Assembly: GCA_016182905.1 (NCBI GenBank) | Contig: JACPFR010000061.1 | Coordinates: forward strand, 1-38,940 | Direction: 5' to 3' | DNA: 38,940 nt | From: Elusimicrobiota bacterium | Lineage (GTDB): Bacteria; Elusimicrobiota; Elusimicrobia; UBA1565; UBA9628 | Shown here: piece after piece, positions 30,548-38,377 of the stretch | Layout: each line of letters begins with the position of its first letter | How positions within the stretch are numbered: position 1 is the stretch's first letter | Notes under the pieces: model-generated | Databases searched by the model: none | What the model saw: only the letters and a program-made list of their open reading frames with translations | What the model was told of the DNA's origin: nothing | Program-made: the position numbers and the translations under genes

Positions 30548-31741
30548 TTACTGCCCGCCGATCTTCGCCATCTGCGCGCGCGAGAGCTCGTAGCGCCACG
30601 CGTGTTCGAGCGCGACCATGCGCGTGTACGGCGCGCCGTACGCGCGGTACAGCGCCTCGGGCGCGGGACGCCCGTCGCGCAGGTGCGCGGCGAACTTGTA
30701 GAACGACGAGCGGTACTGCGTGCGGATCAGGAAGCGCACCGTGCTGTAGCACTGCGCGTACCAGAGCCGCACCTTCGCGTCGGGCCAGCCCGCGGTCGAG
30801 GTGACGGCGGTGAGCTTGTCGATCGGGAAGCCGTCCCCCTGCTCGAGGCGCTCGAGGTTCTCTCTCAGCCAGTTCGGCGCGGCCAGGCCGCGCTCGACCT
30901 GCACGAGCGTCGCCATCCCCTCCGACAGCCAGAGCGGGTCGGTGGCGCCGTCGATGAAGAAGCCGTCGAAGTAGATGTGCGTCAGCTCGTGCGCGACGAT
31001 GCCGGGAAGCTCCTCGCTCTCGTACACGTAGAGCTTGCGCTTGCTCACCGAGCTCGCGCCGCCGGACCAGACGGGCCGGCCCGTCACGCGGCGGTAGGTG
31101 TCCTGGTTCTTGAACAGGAAGATCGTCGTGCGCTCGTTGCTCGCCCACGGGGAGAAGGGCGCCAAGTCGAGCATGAGGTTCGAGTGCAGGCTCTCGATGA
31201 GCTCGATGAAGCGGTCGGAGGCGGGGTACTGCTCGGCGAACACGGTGAAGTGCCGGGACTCGCTGCGCACGAAGCCCGCGGGCGTCGGCATGTCGGCGGG
31301 CGAGCTGCGGTCCTCGCGCGAGCGCGTCGTGCGGGCCGGCGACTGCGCGGGCGCCGGCGCGGGAGAGGGCCGGCCGCGGGCCGCGGGGCCGACGGCGGCG
31401 ACGTTCGGGTCCGAGGACACGGCGCGGCGGCCCTGCGAAGGAGCGGGCCCCACGTAATCCCCGGACGGGATGACGTTGAGGCCCGGGGCCGGCGCGGCCG
31501 GCGCGGCGGGCGGGAGGGCGGCGGGCGCGTTGACGGCGATCTCGACGGGCGCGACCGGGGCCAGGGCGCCCTCGTCGTGCGCCGGGGCTAGGGGCAGGGG
31601 CGGCGCCGCGCTGTACGGCGCGATGCGCTTCATCTTCGCGAGCTCAACCTCCTCCTCGCCGAGGTATTGATACACCATGACGCCCCAGAGGCTGATGACC
31701 AGGACCCAGATGAGTACGCGGAGTCTTAAAAGAACGTCCAC
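30548..31741 (-). CDS. membrane-anchored gluzincin (peptidase MA-like) metalloprotease
   Basis: 397 residues from GTG 31741. One N-terminal membrane helix (about 8-26), a long Ala/Pro-rich linker (about 40-140), then a catalytic domain. The zinc motif is H251-E-L-T-H255 with Glu274 in 'WLSEGMATLVQ', i.e. HExxH with 18 residues before the second Glu, the gluzincin pattern of M1 and peptidase MA families. The 'RHFTVFAEQ' and 'HLRDGRPAPEALYRAYGAPY' flanks fit peptidase MA. The active site should lie outside the inner membrane. Substrate unknown. A -10 box 6 bases before the GTG suggests its own promoter. Confidence 0.82.
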   Translation of the reverse strand: MDVLLRLRVLIWVLVISLWGVMVYQYLGEEEVELAKMKRIAPYSAAPPLPLAPAHDEGALAPVAPVEIAVNAPAALPPAAPAAPAPGLNVIPSGDYVGPAPSQGRRAVSSDPNVAAVGPAARGRPSPAPAPAQSPARTTRSREDRSSPADMPTPAGFVRSESRHFTVFAEQYPASDRFIELIESLHSNLMLDLAPFSPWASNERTTIFLFKNQDTYRRVTGRPVWSGGASSVSKRKLYVYESEELPGIVAHELTHIYFDGFFIDGATDPLWLSEGMATLVQVERGLAAPNWLRENLERLEQGDGFPIDKLTAVTSTAGWPDAKVRLWYAQCYSTVRFLIRTQYRSSFYKFAAHLRDGRPAPEALYRAYGAPYTRMVALEHAWRYELSRAQMAKIGGQ

Positions 31742-31747
31742 AGGGTT

Positions 31748-31753
31748 AGTTTA
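31748..31753 (-). promoter_or_regulatory. -10 box of the gluzincin gene (leaderless start)
   Basis: TAAACT on the - strand ends 6 bases before GTG 31741. A four-of-six -35 match, TGGAGA, lies 17 bases further upstream. No Shine-Dalgarno sequence separates it from the start codon. Confidence 0.45.
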
Positions 31754-31784
31754 GCCCCTCCGCGCGGCTTTCTCCACCCTCGTC

Positions 31785-32291
31785 TCAGCTGTTGGCGCCG
31801 AAGGCGTCGCGCAGGCGCAGGGCCGTCTGGGCCAGACTGTGCACGAACAGGGAGAAGATGACGATGAAGGCCGCGTGCGAGAAGACCATGCCGAGGAACG
31901 GCCCCTCGAGCGGCTGGCGGTACATGATGATCCCGATCATCGCGCCCGCGGCGGACAGGGAGCACAGCACGGTCTCGAGCTTCGAGGTGGTCAGCGCCGC
32001 CGCGGTCGGGGCCAGCACGAACAGCAGCCACATCGGGCCCCAGTACGGGTACAGAAGGTAGAACAGCGGGATCGCCCAGACGAGGTTCAGCCACACCTGG
32101 ATCTGGCGGAAGCGGCCCGCCCAGCGGACCCAGCGGTACTGGTTCTTCCCGATCCACCAGTTCGCGAGGACGTCGGCGAGCAGGATGCCGACGGCGATCT
32201 TCGTCGTGGCGGCCTCGGGCTCGCCGAAGTGGACGGCCAGGAGGATGAGCACCAGCGCGAACGGCGTGAAATAGCGGCTGAGCATCTGCAT
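31785..32291 (-). CDS. unknown integral membrane protein
   Basis: 168 residues, mostly hydrophobic, with about five predicted membrane helices (near 8-22, 30-46, 65-85, 88-105 and 135-155) and short charged loops. 'NWWIGKNQYRWVRWAGRFRQIQVW' lies between the second and third. No catalytic motif or family is recognised. It begins 3 bases after the rsmG stop, so it is the tail of the mnmE-mnmG-rsmG operon. An alternative ATG two codons in is equally possible. Confidence 0.72.
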   Translation of the reverse strand: MQMLSRYFTPFALVLILLAVHFGEPEAATTKIAVGILLADVLANWWIGKNQYRWVRWAGRFRQIQVWLNLVWAIPLFYLLYPYWGPMWLLFVLAPTAAALTTSKLETVLCSLSAAGAMIGIIMYRQPLEGPFLGMVFSHAAFIVIFSLFVHSLAQTALRLRDAFGANS

Positions 32292-32294
32292 CGG

Positions 32295-32969
32295 TCAATC
32301 CTCCTTGCGCCCGAACAGGACCAGGCGGCGGTCCCGCTCTTCGCCGGGACGGCGATAAGGGCAAGACTTTAGCACTGTGGCGTGCGCCGCGGCCAGAGCC
32401 TTGGCGGGCGCGGGCTCGGCCGGGTCCGGCGGGTCCGATTGGAAGGCGGCGAAGACCCCCTTCGGGGCGAGCATGGGCCAGGCGAGGCGGATCGCCTCCG
32501 GGAGCTCGGCCAGCGCCCGCTCGATCACCGCGTCGTGGTCGAGCTCGTAGGCGGTGAGCGCGGCGCCCGACCCGGCGCGCCGGTTGAGGACGCGCAGCTC
32601 CTTCAGCCCGGTGCGCGTCGCCGCGGCGTTGAGGAAGCGGTACTTGCGCTCGACGGACTCCATCAAGGTGACCCGCGCCTCCGGCCAGACGAGCTTGAGC
32701 ACGATCCCGATGAAGCCGGCGCCGGAGCCGAGGTCGAGTATGCGGGGCGTGCTCGGCAGCGTCTTGCGCAGGACGCCGGCCGCGAACACCCCGTCCGTCG
32801 CGTGCTTGAGGACGAGGTCGTCCCAGTCCGCGTCGGCGGTCAGGTTCACGTCCTCGTTCCTCTCGCGCACGAACGACAGGTAGGAGGATATCGCGTCGAG
32901 CTTCGCGGCGCCGAGCGGCTCGCCCCAGGACGCGGCGGCTTCGGCGAGGCGTCCGAGCGCCGCGCTCAT
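32295..32969 (-). CDS. rsmG: RsmG 16S rRNA (guanine-527-N7) methyltransferase
   Basis: 224 residues from ATG 32969, in ATGA with the mnmG stop. 'LSFVRERNEDVNLTA' near residue 30 and the SAM site 'ILDLGSGAGFIGIVLKLVWP' near 76 are typical of GidB/RsmG, followed by 'LMESVERKYRFLN' and 'VIERALAELPEAI'. It methylates G527 in 16S rRNA. Gene order mnmG-rsmG is widely conserved. Confidence 0.95.
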   Translation of the reverse strand: MSAALGRLAEAAASWGEPLGAAKLDAISSYLSFVRERNEDVNLTADADWDDLVLKHATDGVFAAGVLRKTLPSTPRILDLGSGAGFIGIVLKLVWPEARVTLMESVERKYRFLNAAATRTGLKELRVLNRRAGSGAALTAYELDHDAVIERALAELPEAIRLAWPMLAPKGVFAAFQSDPPDPAEPAPAKALAAAHATVLKSCPYRRPGEERDRRLVLFGRKED

Positions 32970-34702
32970 CTCGCGCGCGCGTGGACCCACAGGACCTGAA
33001 GGTCGGCCGGGGTCACGCCGGGCACGCGCCCGGCCTGGCCGAGCGTGCGGGGCCGCAGGCGCGCGAGCTTCTGGCGCGACTCGTTGGTCAGCGCGCCGAT
33101 CGCCGCGTAGTCCAGGCCCTCGGGGATCTCGACGAGCTCCGCGGCCTTCAGGCGCTCGGCGGAGCCCCGCTCGCGGGCGATGTAGGGCTCGTAGGACGCG
33201 CGGATCTCGCGCTGCTCCCGGACCTTGGCCATCGACCAGGGCGCCAGCTCCGCGTCCGCGGCCTCCCCCCCCTCGAGGACGAGGCCGCGGTAGCGCAGGA
33301 AGCGCTCGTGCGCGGCCGGCGCGATGAGGCCGAGGGCCGCGCCCTTCCCCATCAGGCGCAGGTCGGCGTCGTCGGCGCGCAGGCTCAGGCGGTTCTCGGC
33401 GCGCGCGGTGAACATCCGGTAGGGCTCGTCCACGCCGCGCACGACGAGGTCGTCGATCATGACGCCGAGGTAGGCCTCGTCCCGGCCGAGCCTGAAGGGC
33501 GCCTCGCCGCGGGCGAGCCGCGCGGCATTGATCCCCGCGACGAGGCCCTGTCCCGCGGCCTCCTCGTAGCCCGTCGTGCCGTTGATCTGGCCGGCGAGGA
33601 AGAGCCCGGGCACGAGGCGGCTCTCGAGCGTGTCGGTCAGCTGCGTCGGCTGGCAGAAGTCGTACTCGATCGCGTAGCCGCAGCGCGTGAGCAGGGCGTC
33701 CTCGAGGCCGGGGATCGAGGCGACGAGGGCGCGCTGGGCATCCTCGGGGAGGCTCGTCGACATGCCGTTGAGGTAGACCTCGCTGGTATTCCACCCCTCG
33801 GGCTCGAGGAAGAGCTGGTGGCGCTCCTTCAGCGGGAACTTGACGACCTTGTCCTCGATGGACGGGCAGTAGCGCGGGCCGGAGCCTTCGATCTTTCCGG
33901 AGTACAGCGGCGAGCGGTCCAGGTTGTCGCGGATCACGCGGTGCGTCGCCGCGTTGGTGTAGGCGACCCAGCTCGGGAGCTGCGGATTCGTGATCGCCTC
34001 GTTGAAATGCGAAAAGGGCTTGGGGACGGCGTCGCCGTCCTGCCGCTCGAGCCTGGAGAAGTCGATCGAACGCGCGTGGAGGCGCGGCGGCGTGCCGGTC
34101 TTCAGCCGCCCGACGGAGAAGCCGAGCGCGCGCAGGGACGCGGAGACTCCGAGCGCGGGGGCCTCGCCGCCGCGGCCGGCCGCGTGCGTCCGCAGGCCGA
34201 CGTGGGCGAGGCCGTTGAGGAAGGTCCCGGTCGTGAGCACGACCGTCCTGCCTTCGTAGCGCGTGCCGCGCCGCGACACGACGCCGCGCAGGCGCGAGCC
34301 CTCCGTCCACAGCGACCACGCCTCGTCCTGCACCGGGTCGAGGCCGGGGCACGACTCGATCGCCGCCTTCTGCCCGGCGCGGTAGGCGGCCTTGTCGCAC
34401 TGCGCGCGCGGGGACCGGACCGCCTGCCCCTTGCTCGAGTTCAGCGTCTGGGAAAAGAACGAGGAGCGGTCCGCGGCCTTGGCCATCTCGCCGCCGAGCG
34501 CGTCCACCTCGCGTACCATCTGCCCCTTGCCGACGCCGCCGATGGACGGGTTGCAGGACATCGCCGCGATCGTGTCGAGGTTCTGCGTGAGCAGCAGCGC
34601 CGTCCGCCCCATGCGCGCCGCGGCCAGCGCGGCCTCGACTCCGGCGTGCCCCCCTCCGACGACGATGACGTCGTAGCGCCGGGGAAAGAGCGCGTCAGAC
34701 AT
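32966..34702 (-). CDS. mnmG: MnmG (GidA) tRNA uridine-5-carboxymethylaminomethyl enzyme
   Basis: 578 residues, somewhat short against the usual 620-630, with the shortening in the C-terminal helical part. FAD site 'YDVIVVGGGHAGVEAA' at 10-25, 'AMSCNPSIGGVGKGQMVREVDALGG', 'TGTFLNGLAHVG', 'LKTGTPPRL', 'RYCPSIEDKV', 'GLFLAGQINGTTGYEEAA' and 'PYRMFTARAENRLSLR' are intact. With MnmE it modifies wobble U34 of several tRNAs. Its start overlaps the Yip1-like gene stop by 8 bases. Confidence 0.97.
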   Translation of the reverse strand: MSDALFPRRYDVIVVGGGHAGVEAALAAARMGRTALLLTQNLDTIAAMSCNPSIGGVGKGQMVREVDALGGEMAKAADRSSFFSQTLNSSKGQAVRSPRAQCDKAAYRAGQKAAIESCPGLDPVQDEAWSLWTEGSRLRGVVSRRGTRYEGRTVVLTTGTFLNGLAHVGLRTHAAGRGGEAPALGVSASLRALGFSVGRLKTGTPPRLHARSIDFSRLERQDGDAVPKPFSHFNEAITNPQLPSWVAYTNAATHRVIRDNLDRSPLYSGKIEGSGPRYCPSIEDKVVKFPLKERHQLFLEPEGWNTSEVYLNGMSTSLPEDAQRALVASIPGLEDALLTRCGYAIEYDFCQPTQLTDTLESRLVPGLFLAGQINGTTGYEEAAGQGLVAGINAARLARGEAPFRLGRDEAYLGVMIDDLVVRGVDEPYRMFTARAENRLSLRADDADLRLMGKGAALGLIAPAAHERFLRYRGLVLEGGEAADAELAPWSMAKVREQREIRASYEPYIARERGSAERLKAAELVEIPEGLDYAAIGALTNESRQKLARLRPRTLGQAGRVPGVTPADLQVLWVHARAR

Positions 34703-35456
34703 AGATGACCACCTTCAGCACTTCCTTGGGCATCAGGCCGAGCAGGAACGCGAGCGCGGGGACGACCAGGATCACGATCGTCGCGAGGAGGAAGCCGAGC
34801 ACGACGCGCGGCGTCGGCATGCCGACCAGGCGCCGGAGGCCGGCGCTCGCGACGGAGAGCAGCCAGACGACGGAGAGCAGGCTGAACGCGACGAAGCCGC
34901 GGTAGGAGCGGGCGGGGACCACGGTCAGGTACTCGACGACGAGGACGACGAGCTGCAGCGCGCAGAGGCCGAGCATGAAGGTCGCGATCTTGCGCCAGCG
35001 GTCGGGCGGCACGCGCCGGGCGACGAGGACCGCCGGGACGAGCCAGGCGGCGAGGACGAGGATGAACAGCGGGCGGGGCAGGCTGTCCTGCGGGGCGTAA
35101 TAGGCGGCGATCCCCAGAGGCACCGCGGTCCAGGCGGCGGTCGACGCCGTCCGTACCGGCAGCGAGCCCGAGCGCAGCCATTCCAGCGTGACGACCAGGA
35201 AGAATACGCTCAGCGAGAAGATCACCGGCTGCCACAGCGCGACGCGCAGCCAGAACATCGCGCCGTAGCCGGCGGCGACGGGAGCGTTCGGGTCGAGGAA
35301 CGACAGCGGGTTGAACCACGCCGACGAGAGCTGCAGCGGCATGAGGACGGCGTAGACCATGAGGCCGAGGCGCAGGGCGTCCGGGCGCTCGCAGGCCTCG
35401 GCGGCCTTCGTCGGCGAGAAGAGGAAGAGACGGGCGAAGCTCAGGGCGTCCTTCAT
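34695..35456 (-). CDS. Yip1-like multi-pass membrane protein
   Basis: 253 residues from ATG 35456, coupled to the MFS stop (ATGA). About six membrane helices. The opening 'ALSFARLFLFSPTKAAEACERPDALRLGLMVYAVL' pattern (a 'P-x-x-A' patch followed by a first helix) and helix layout resemble bacterial Yip1-domain proteins, whose function is not established. It sits between the MFS transporter and mnmG in one operon. The assignment is by topology and the N-terminal motif and is moderate. Confidence 0.68.
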   Translation of the reverse strand: MKDALSFARLFLFSPTKAAEACERPDALRLGLMVYAVLMPLQLSSAWFNPLSFLDPNAPVAAGYGAMFWLRVALWQPVIFSLSVFFLVVTLEWLRSGSLPVRTASTAAWTAVPLGIAAYYAPQDSLPRPLFILVLAAWLVPAVLVARRVPPDRWRKIATFMLGLCALQLVVLVVEYLTVVPARSYRGFVAFSLLSVVWLLSVASAGLRRLVGMPTPRVVLGFLLATIVILVVPALAFLLGLMPKEVLKVVIYV

Positions 35457-36655
35457 GCGAGGGCTCTCTCCGCGTCGGCGACGAAGCCTTTGCGCGCGGC
35501 CAGGCAGACCCACCCGCCGACGCCGAGCGCCAGGCAGGCGGCGAGCAGGGAGCGCGTCAGGCCGAAATGGTCCGAGCCCCAGCCGATCAGGGCCGGGGAC
35601 GCGGCGTCGCCGAGCAGGTGGATGACGAAGATGTTGGCCGCGAAGGCCATCGAGCGCTTCTCGACGCGGATGACGGAGACGATCGCCGCGTTCAGCGGGC
35701 CCATGTTGAGGAAGAGCATCATCTCCGCGAGGAACAGGCAGGCGATCGAGGCGCCGAGCGTCGGGGCCGAGATCGCGGCCGCGGCCAGCGGCATGCCCAG
35801 CAGCAGGCCCGAGCCGGAGACCAGCAGGTCCGCCGTGCGGTCGGTCCGGCGCAGCCGGTCGGAGAGCCAGCCTCCGATGAGGCTGCCGGCGAGGCCCGCC
35901 GCGACCGTCACCGCGCCGAAGCGCAGGCCCGCGTCGCCGACGCTCAGCCCGAAGCTGCGATGGAAGAAGGTGGGCATCCACACGGCGAATCCGCCCAGCG
36001 CGAAGGTCATCCCGGCGCCGGCGAAGGTGATCATGCGGAAGGTCGGCACCGACCAGACCTCGCGGTAGCCCGCGACGGGCGGCGGCGTGGCCGCGTGCGG
36101 CGGGTCGGCGGGCAGGAGCAGGCACAGCGCGGCGAGGATCAGCCCGGGCAGGCCGACGGCCCAGAAGGAGTGGCGCCAGCCGATGGCCTCGCCGAGCAGC
36201 CCCCCGCCCGCGTAGCCCAGGGCGGAGCCGACGGGGATGGCCAGGCTGAAGATCGCCAGCGCGCTGCCGCGCTTCTCGGGCGGGAACCGCTCCGCGACGA
36301 AGGACGGCGAGATCGCGCCGTAGCAGGCCTCGCCGATCCCGACGGCCGTGCGCGAGACGAACAGCGAGAAGAAGCTCCCGGCCAGCGCCGCCGCTCCCGT
36401 CGCGACGCTCCAGATGGCGACGCCCGCGGCGATCCAGGGCTTGCGGCCGCGCGAGTCCGCGATCCAGGCGATCGGCGGCGCGGCCAGCATGTAGACGATC
36501 ATGAAGGCCGAGGCGAGGCTGCCGGCCTGCGCGTCCGTGAGCTCGAGGTCGGCCGATATCAGCGGCAGGAGCGCGTACACGATCTGCCGGTCCACGTAAT
36601 TGAGGATGTTCACCGAGAGGAGCAGGGCCAGCACTCCGTTCGGCGTGGAGATCAC
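35453..36655 (-). CDS. MFS transporter (spinster-like)
   Basis: 400 residues from GTG 36655, twelve membrane helices. 'NYVDRQIVYALLPLISADLELTDAQAGSL' in helix 1 and 'GRKPWIAAGVAIWSVATG' after helix 2 are characteristic of the spinster/hexuronate side of the major facilitator superfamily. 'SRTAVGIGEACYGAISPSFVAERF' fits motif C. The substrate cannot be read from sequence; spinster relatives carry lipids, sugars or organic anions. Overlaps the preceding gene by 4 bases (GTGA). Confidence 0.88.
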   Translation of the reverse strand: MISTPNGVLALLLSVNILNYVDRQIVYALLPLISADLELTDAQAGSLASAFMIVYMLAAPPIAWIADSRGRKPWIAAGVAIWSVATGAAALAGSFFSLFVSRTAVGIGEACYGAISPSFVAERFPPEKRGSALAIFSLAIPVGSALGYAGGGLLGEAIGWRHSFWAVGLPGLILAALCLLLPADPPHAATPPPVAGYREVWSVPTFRMITFAGAGMTFALGGFAVWMPTFFHRSFGLSVGDAGLRFGAVTVAAGLAGSLIGGWLSDRLRRTDRTADLLVSGSGLLLGMPLAAAAISAPTLGASIACLFLAEMMLFLNMGPLNAAIVSVIRVEKRSMAFAANIFVIHLLGDAASPALIGWGSDHFGLTRSLLAACLALGVGGWVCLAARKGFVADAERALA

Positions 36656-36999
36656 GTGCTTCGGACCTTGTACACGGCGTCGCCGACCTTCACCCGGTCC
36701 GCGACCGAGAACGAGACGGTCTCGCCGGCCAGCGCGCTCTGCACGCAGCGCTTGCCGACGACGAGGCGCTCGACGCGCTGCGAGAGGTCGGTGTCGCGTC
36801 CCTTGACGCGCAGCGCGTCGCCGGTCGACACGGGGAACTCGAGGAGTATGGTCATCTCGTGGTTCTTGGCGTCGTAGGCGCGGACCTTGCCGAGGAACGG
36901 CGCGCCGACGATCTGCTCGTCGGGCGAGATGCCGGTGACGGGGGTGCGGTGGACGGGGGCCGCTTTGCGCGGCTTCTTCGGGGGTTTCTGGGACGGCAT
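36652..36999 (-). CDS. small EF-Tu domain 2-like (translation factor-like) beta-barrel protein
   Basis: 115 residues from ATG 36999, preceded by GAGGA at a slightly long distance; GTG 37017, 1 base after the mnmE stop, is an alternative that would add six residues. A basic N-terminal tail ('KPPKKPRKAAP') is followed by a barrel with 'LGKVRAYDAKNHEMTILLEFPVSTGDALRVKG', 'DTDLSQRVERL' and 'VKVGDAVYKV', the pattern of stand-alone proteins related to elongation factor domain 2 and the C-terminus of U32 peptidases. No GTPase domain. It could bind RNA; its link to MnmE is positional only. Confidence 0.78.
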   Translation of the reverse strand: MPSQKPPKKPRKAAPVHRTPVTGISPDEQIVGAPFLGKVRAYDAKNHEMTILLEFPVSTGDALRVKGRDTDLSQRVERLVVGKRCVQSALAGETVSFSVADRVKVGDAVYKVRST

Positions 37000-37018
37000 G
37001 ATCGTTTTTTTCCTCACT

Positions 37019-38377
37019 TTACTTCCCGACGCAGAACCGGGAGAAGATCTCGTCGAGCACCTCGTCCGAGGCGCCCTCGCCGCGGGCCTTGCCGACGAGA
37101 GCGAGCGCGCGGCGCAGGCGGTCGGCGGCGCGGTCCTCCCACGCGCCGGGGCGCGCGGCGAGCTCGGCGCGCGCGGCCGAGAGCTCGGCGAGCGCGGAGG
37201 CCAGCGCGTCCTTCTGCCGCGCGTCGTCGAGCAGGGACTCCCCCTCGTCCGCCGCGGCGGTCGAGGCGGCGGCGGCGATCGCGGCCTCGAGCTCCGGGAC
37301 GCCCTGGCCCGTGAGCGCGGAGCAGCGCACGCCCTCGGCGTCGGTCGAGCCGCCCGCGAGGTCCATCTTGTTCAGCGCGACGACGAGGCGCGCGCCGCGC
37401 TTGGCGGCCGCGGCGGCCACGGTCTCCCGCGCCGCGGCGTCGCGGCCGTCGGAGGGGCGCGCGGCGTCGACGACGAGCACGGCGACCTCGCAGGACTCGA
37501 GCGCGCGCTCGGCGCGGGCGACGCCCTCCCGCTCGGCGGGATCGCAGGCGCCGTCCCGCAGGCCGGCGGTGTCGATGAGGACGACCGGCAGCCCGGCGAG
37601 CTCCGCCTGCTCCTCGAGCAGGTCCCGCGTGGTGCCGGGCTCCGGGGCGGTGATGGCCCTCTCCCGGCCGAGCAGCGCGTTGAGCAAGGTGGACTTGCCG
37701 GCGTTGGGGCTGCCGAACAGGCCGACGCGCGCGCCCTCGCGGCGGGCGCGTCCGCGCGCGAAGCCGGAGATCAGCTTCTCGAGGCGCGCGCCGGCGTCGG
37801 CCAGAGCCTCGTCGGCGGCGGCGGCGGGCAGCGGCGCCATGTCCTCCTCCGGATGGTCGAGGCGCACCTCGAGCTCGGCCAGCAGCTCGAGCAGGGGCGC
37901 GCGCGCCGCGTCGAGCGCGTCGGAGAGCCCCCCGGAGAGGCGCGTCAGCGCCGCCGAGCGCGCGGCCGCGCCGCGCGCGGCGATCAGGTCGCCGACCGCG
38001 CGGGCCTGGGCCAGGTCGAGGCGGCCGTTGACGAAGGCGCGGCGGGTGAACTCGCCGGGAGCGGCGGGCCGGGCGCCGGCCTCGAGGACGGCCTCGACGA
38101 CGTCGCGCAGCAGCTCGGGCGAGCCGTGCCCGGTCAGCTCGAGCAGGTCCTCTCCCGTCGGCGTCGACGGGCCGGCCCAGTAGGTGGCGACCACCCGGTC
38201 GACGACGACGCCGCCGCGCCTCAGCGGCCGGGGCGTCGCGCGCCGCGGCTCGAGCTCGGTCCCGAGCAGGGTGCGCGCGATCTCCCGGCACAGAGGGCCG
38301 GAGACGCGCACGATCCCGAGGGCGGCGCGCCCGGGCGGGGTCGCGAGCGCGACGATCGTGGCCTCCCGTCCGGTCAT
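37019..38377 (-). CDS. mnmE: MnmE (TrmE) tRNA modification GTPase
   Basis: 452 residues from ATG 38377, in ATGA with the jag stop. N-terminal folate-binding domain ('GRAALGIVRVSGP'), 'PGEFTRRAFVNGRLDLAQA', and an inserted G domain with P-loop 'GSPNAGKST' (Lys228), 'GTTRD', 'DTAGLRDG' and 'NKMD'. The C-terminus ends 'FCVGK', the canonical C-[IVL]-G-K tail with the catalytic Cys. Partner of MnmG for U34 modification. Confidence 0.97.
   Translation of the reverse strand: MTGREATIVALATPPGRAALGIVRVSGPLCREIARTLLGTELEPRRATPRPLRRGGVVVDRVVATYWAGPSTPTGEDLLELTGHGSPELLRDVVEAVLEAGARPAAPGEFTRRAFVNGRLDLAQARAVGDLIAARGAAARSAALTRLSGGLSDALDAARAPLLELLAELEVRLDHPEEDMAPLPAAAADEALADAGARLEKLISGFARGRARREGARVGLFGSPNAGKSTLLNALLGRERAITAPEPGTTRDLLEEQAELAGLPVVLIDTAGLRDGACDPAEREGVARAERALESCEVAVLVVDAARPSDGRDAAARETVAAAAAKRGARLVVALNKMDLAGGSTDAEGVRCSALTGQGVPELEAAIAAAASTAAADEGESLLDDARQKDALASALAELSAARAELAARPGAWEDRAADRLRRALALVGKARGEGASDEVLDEIFSRFCVGK

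Noticed and set aside
30216-31148. Short + and - frames across the intergenic palindromes
   Set aside because: They read through the inverted repeats or into the gluzincin gene in another frame, have Arg/Pro-rich translations and lack ribosome sites.
32966-34702. mnmG as a truncated pseudogene
   Set aside because: It is about 45 residues shorter than usual, but FAD and catalytic motifs are intact and the C-terminus is complete, so it is annotated as functional.
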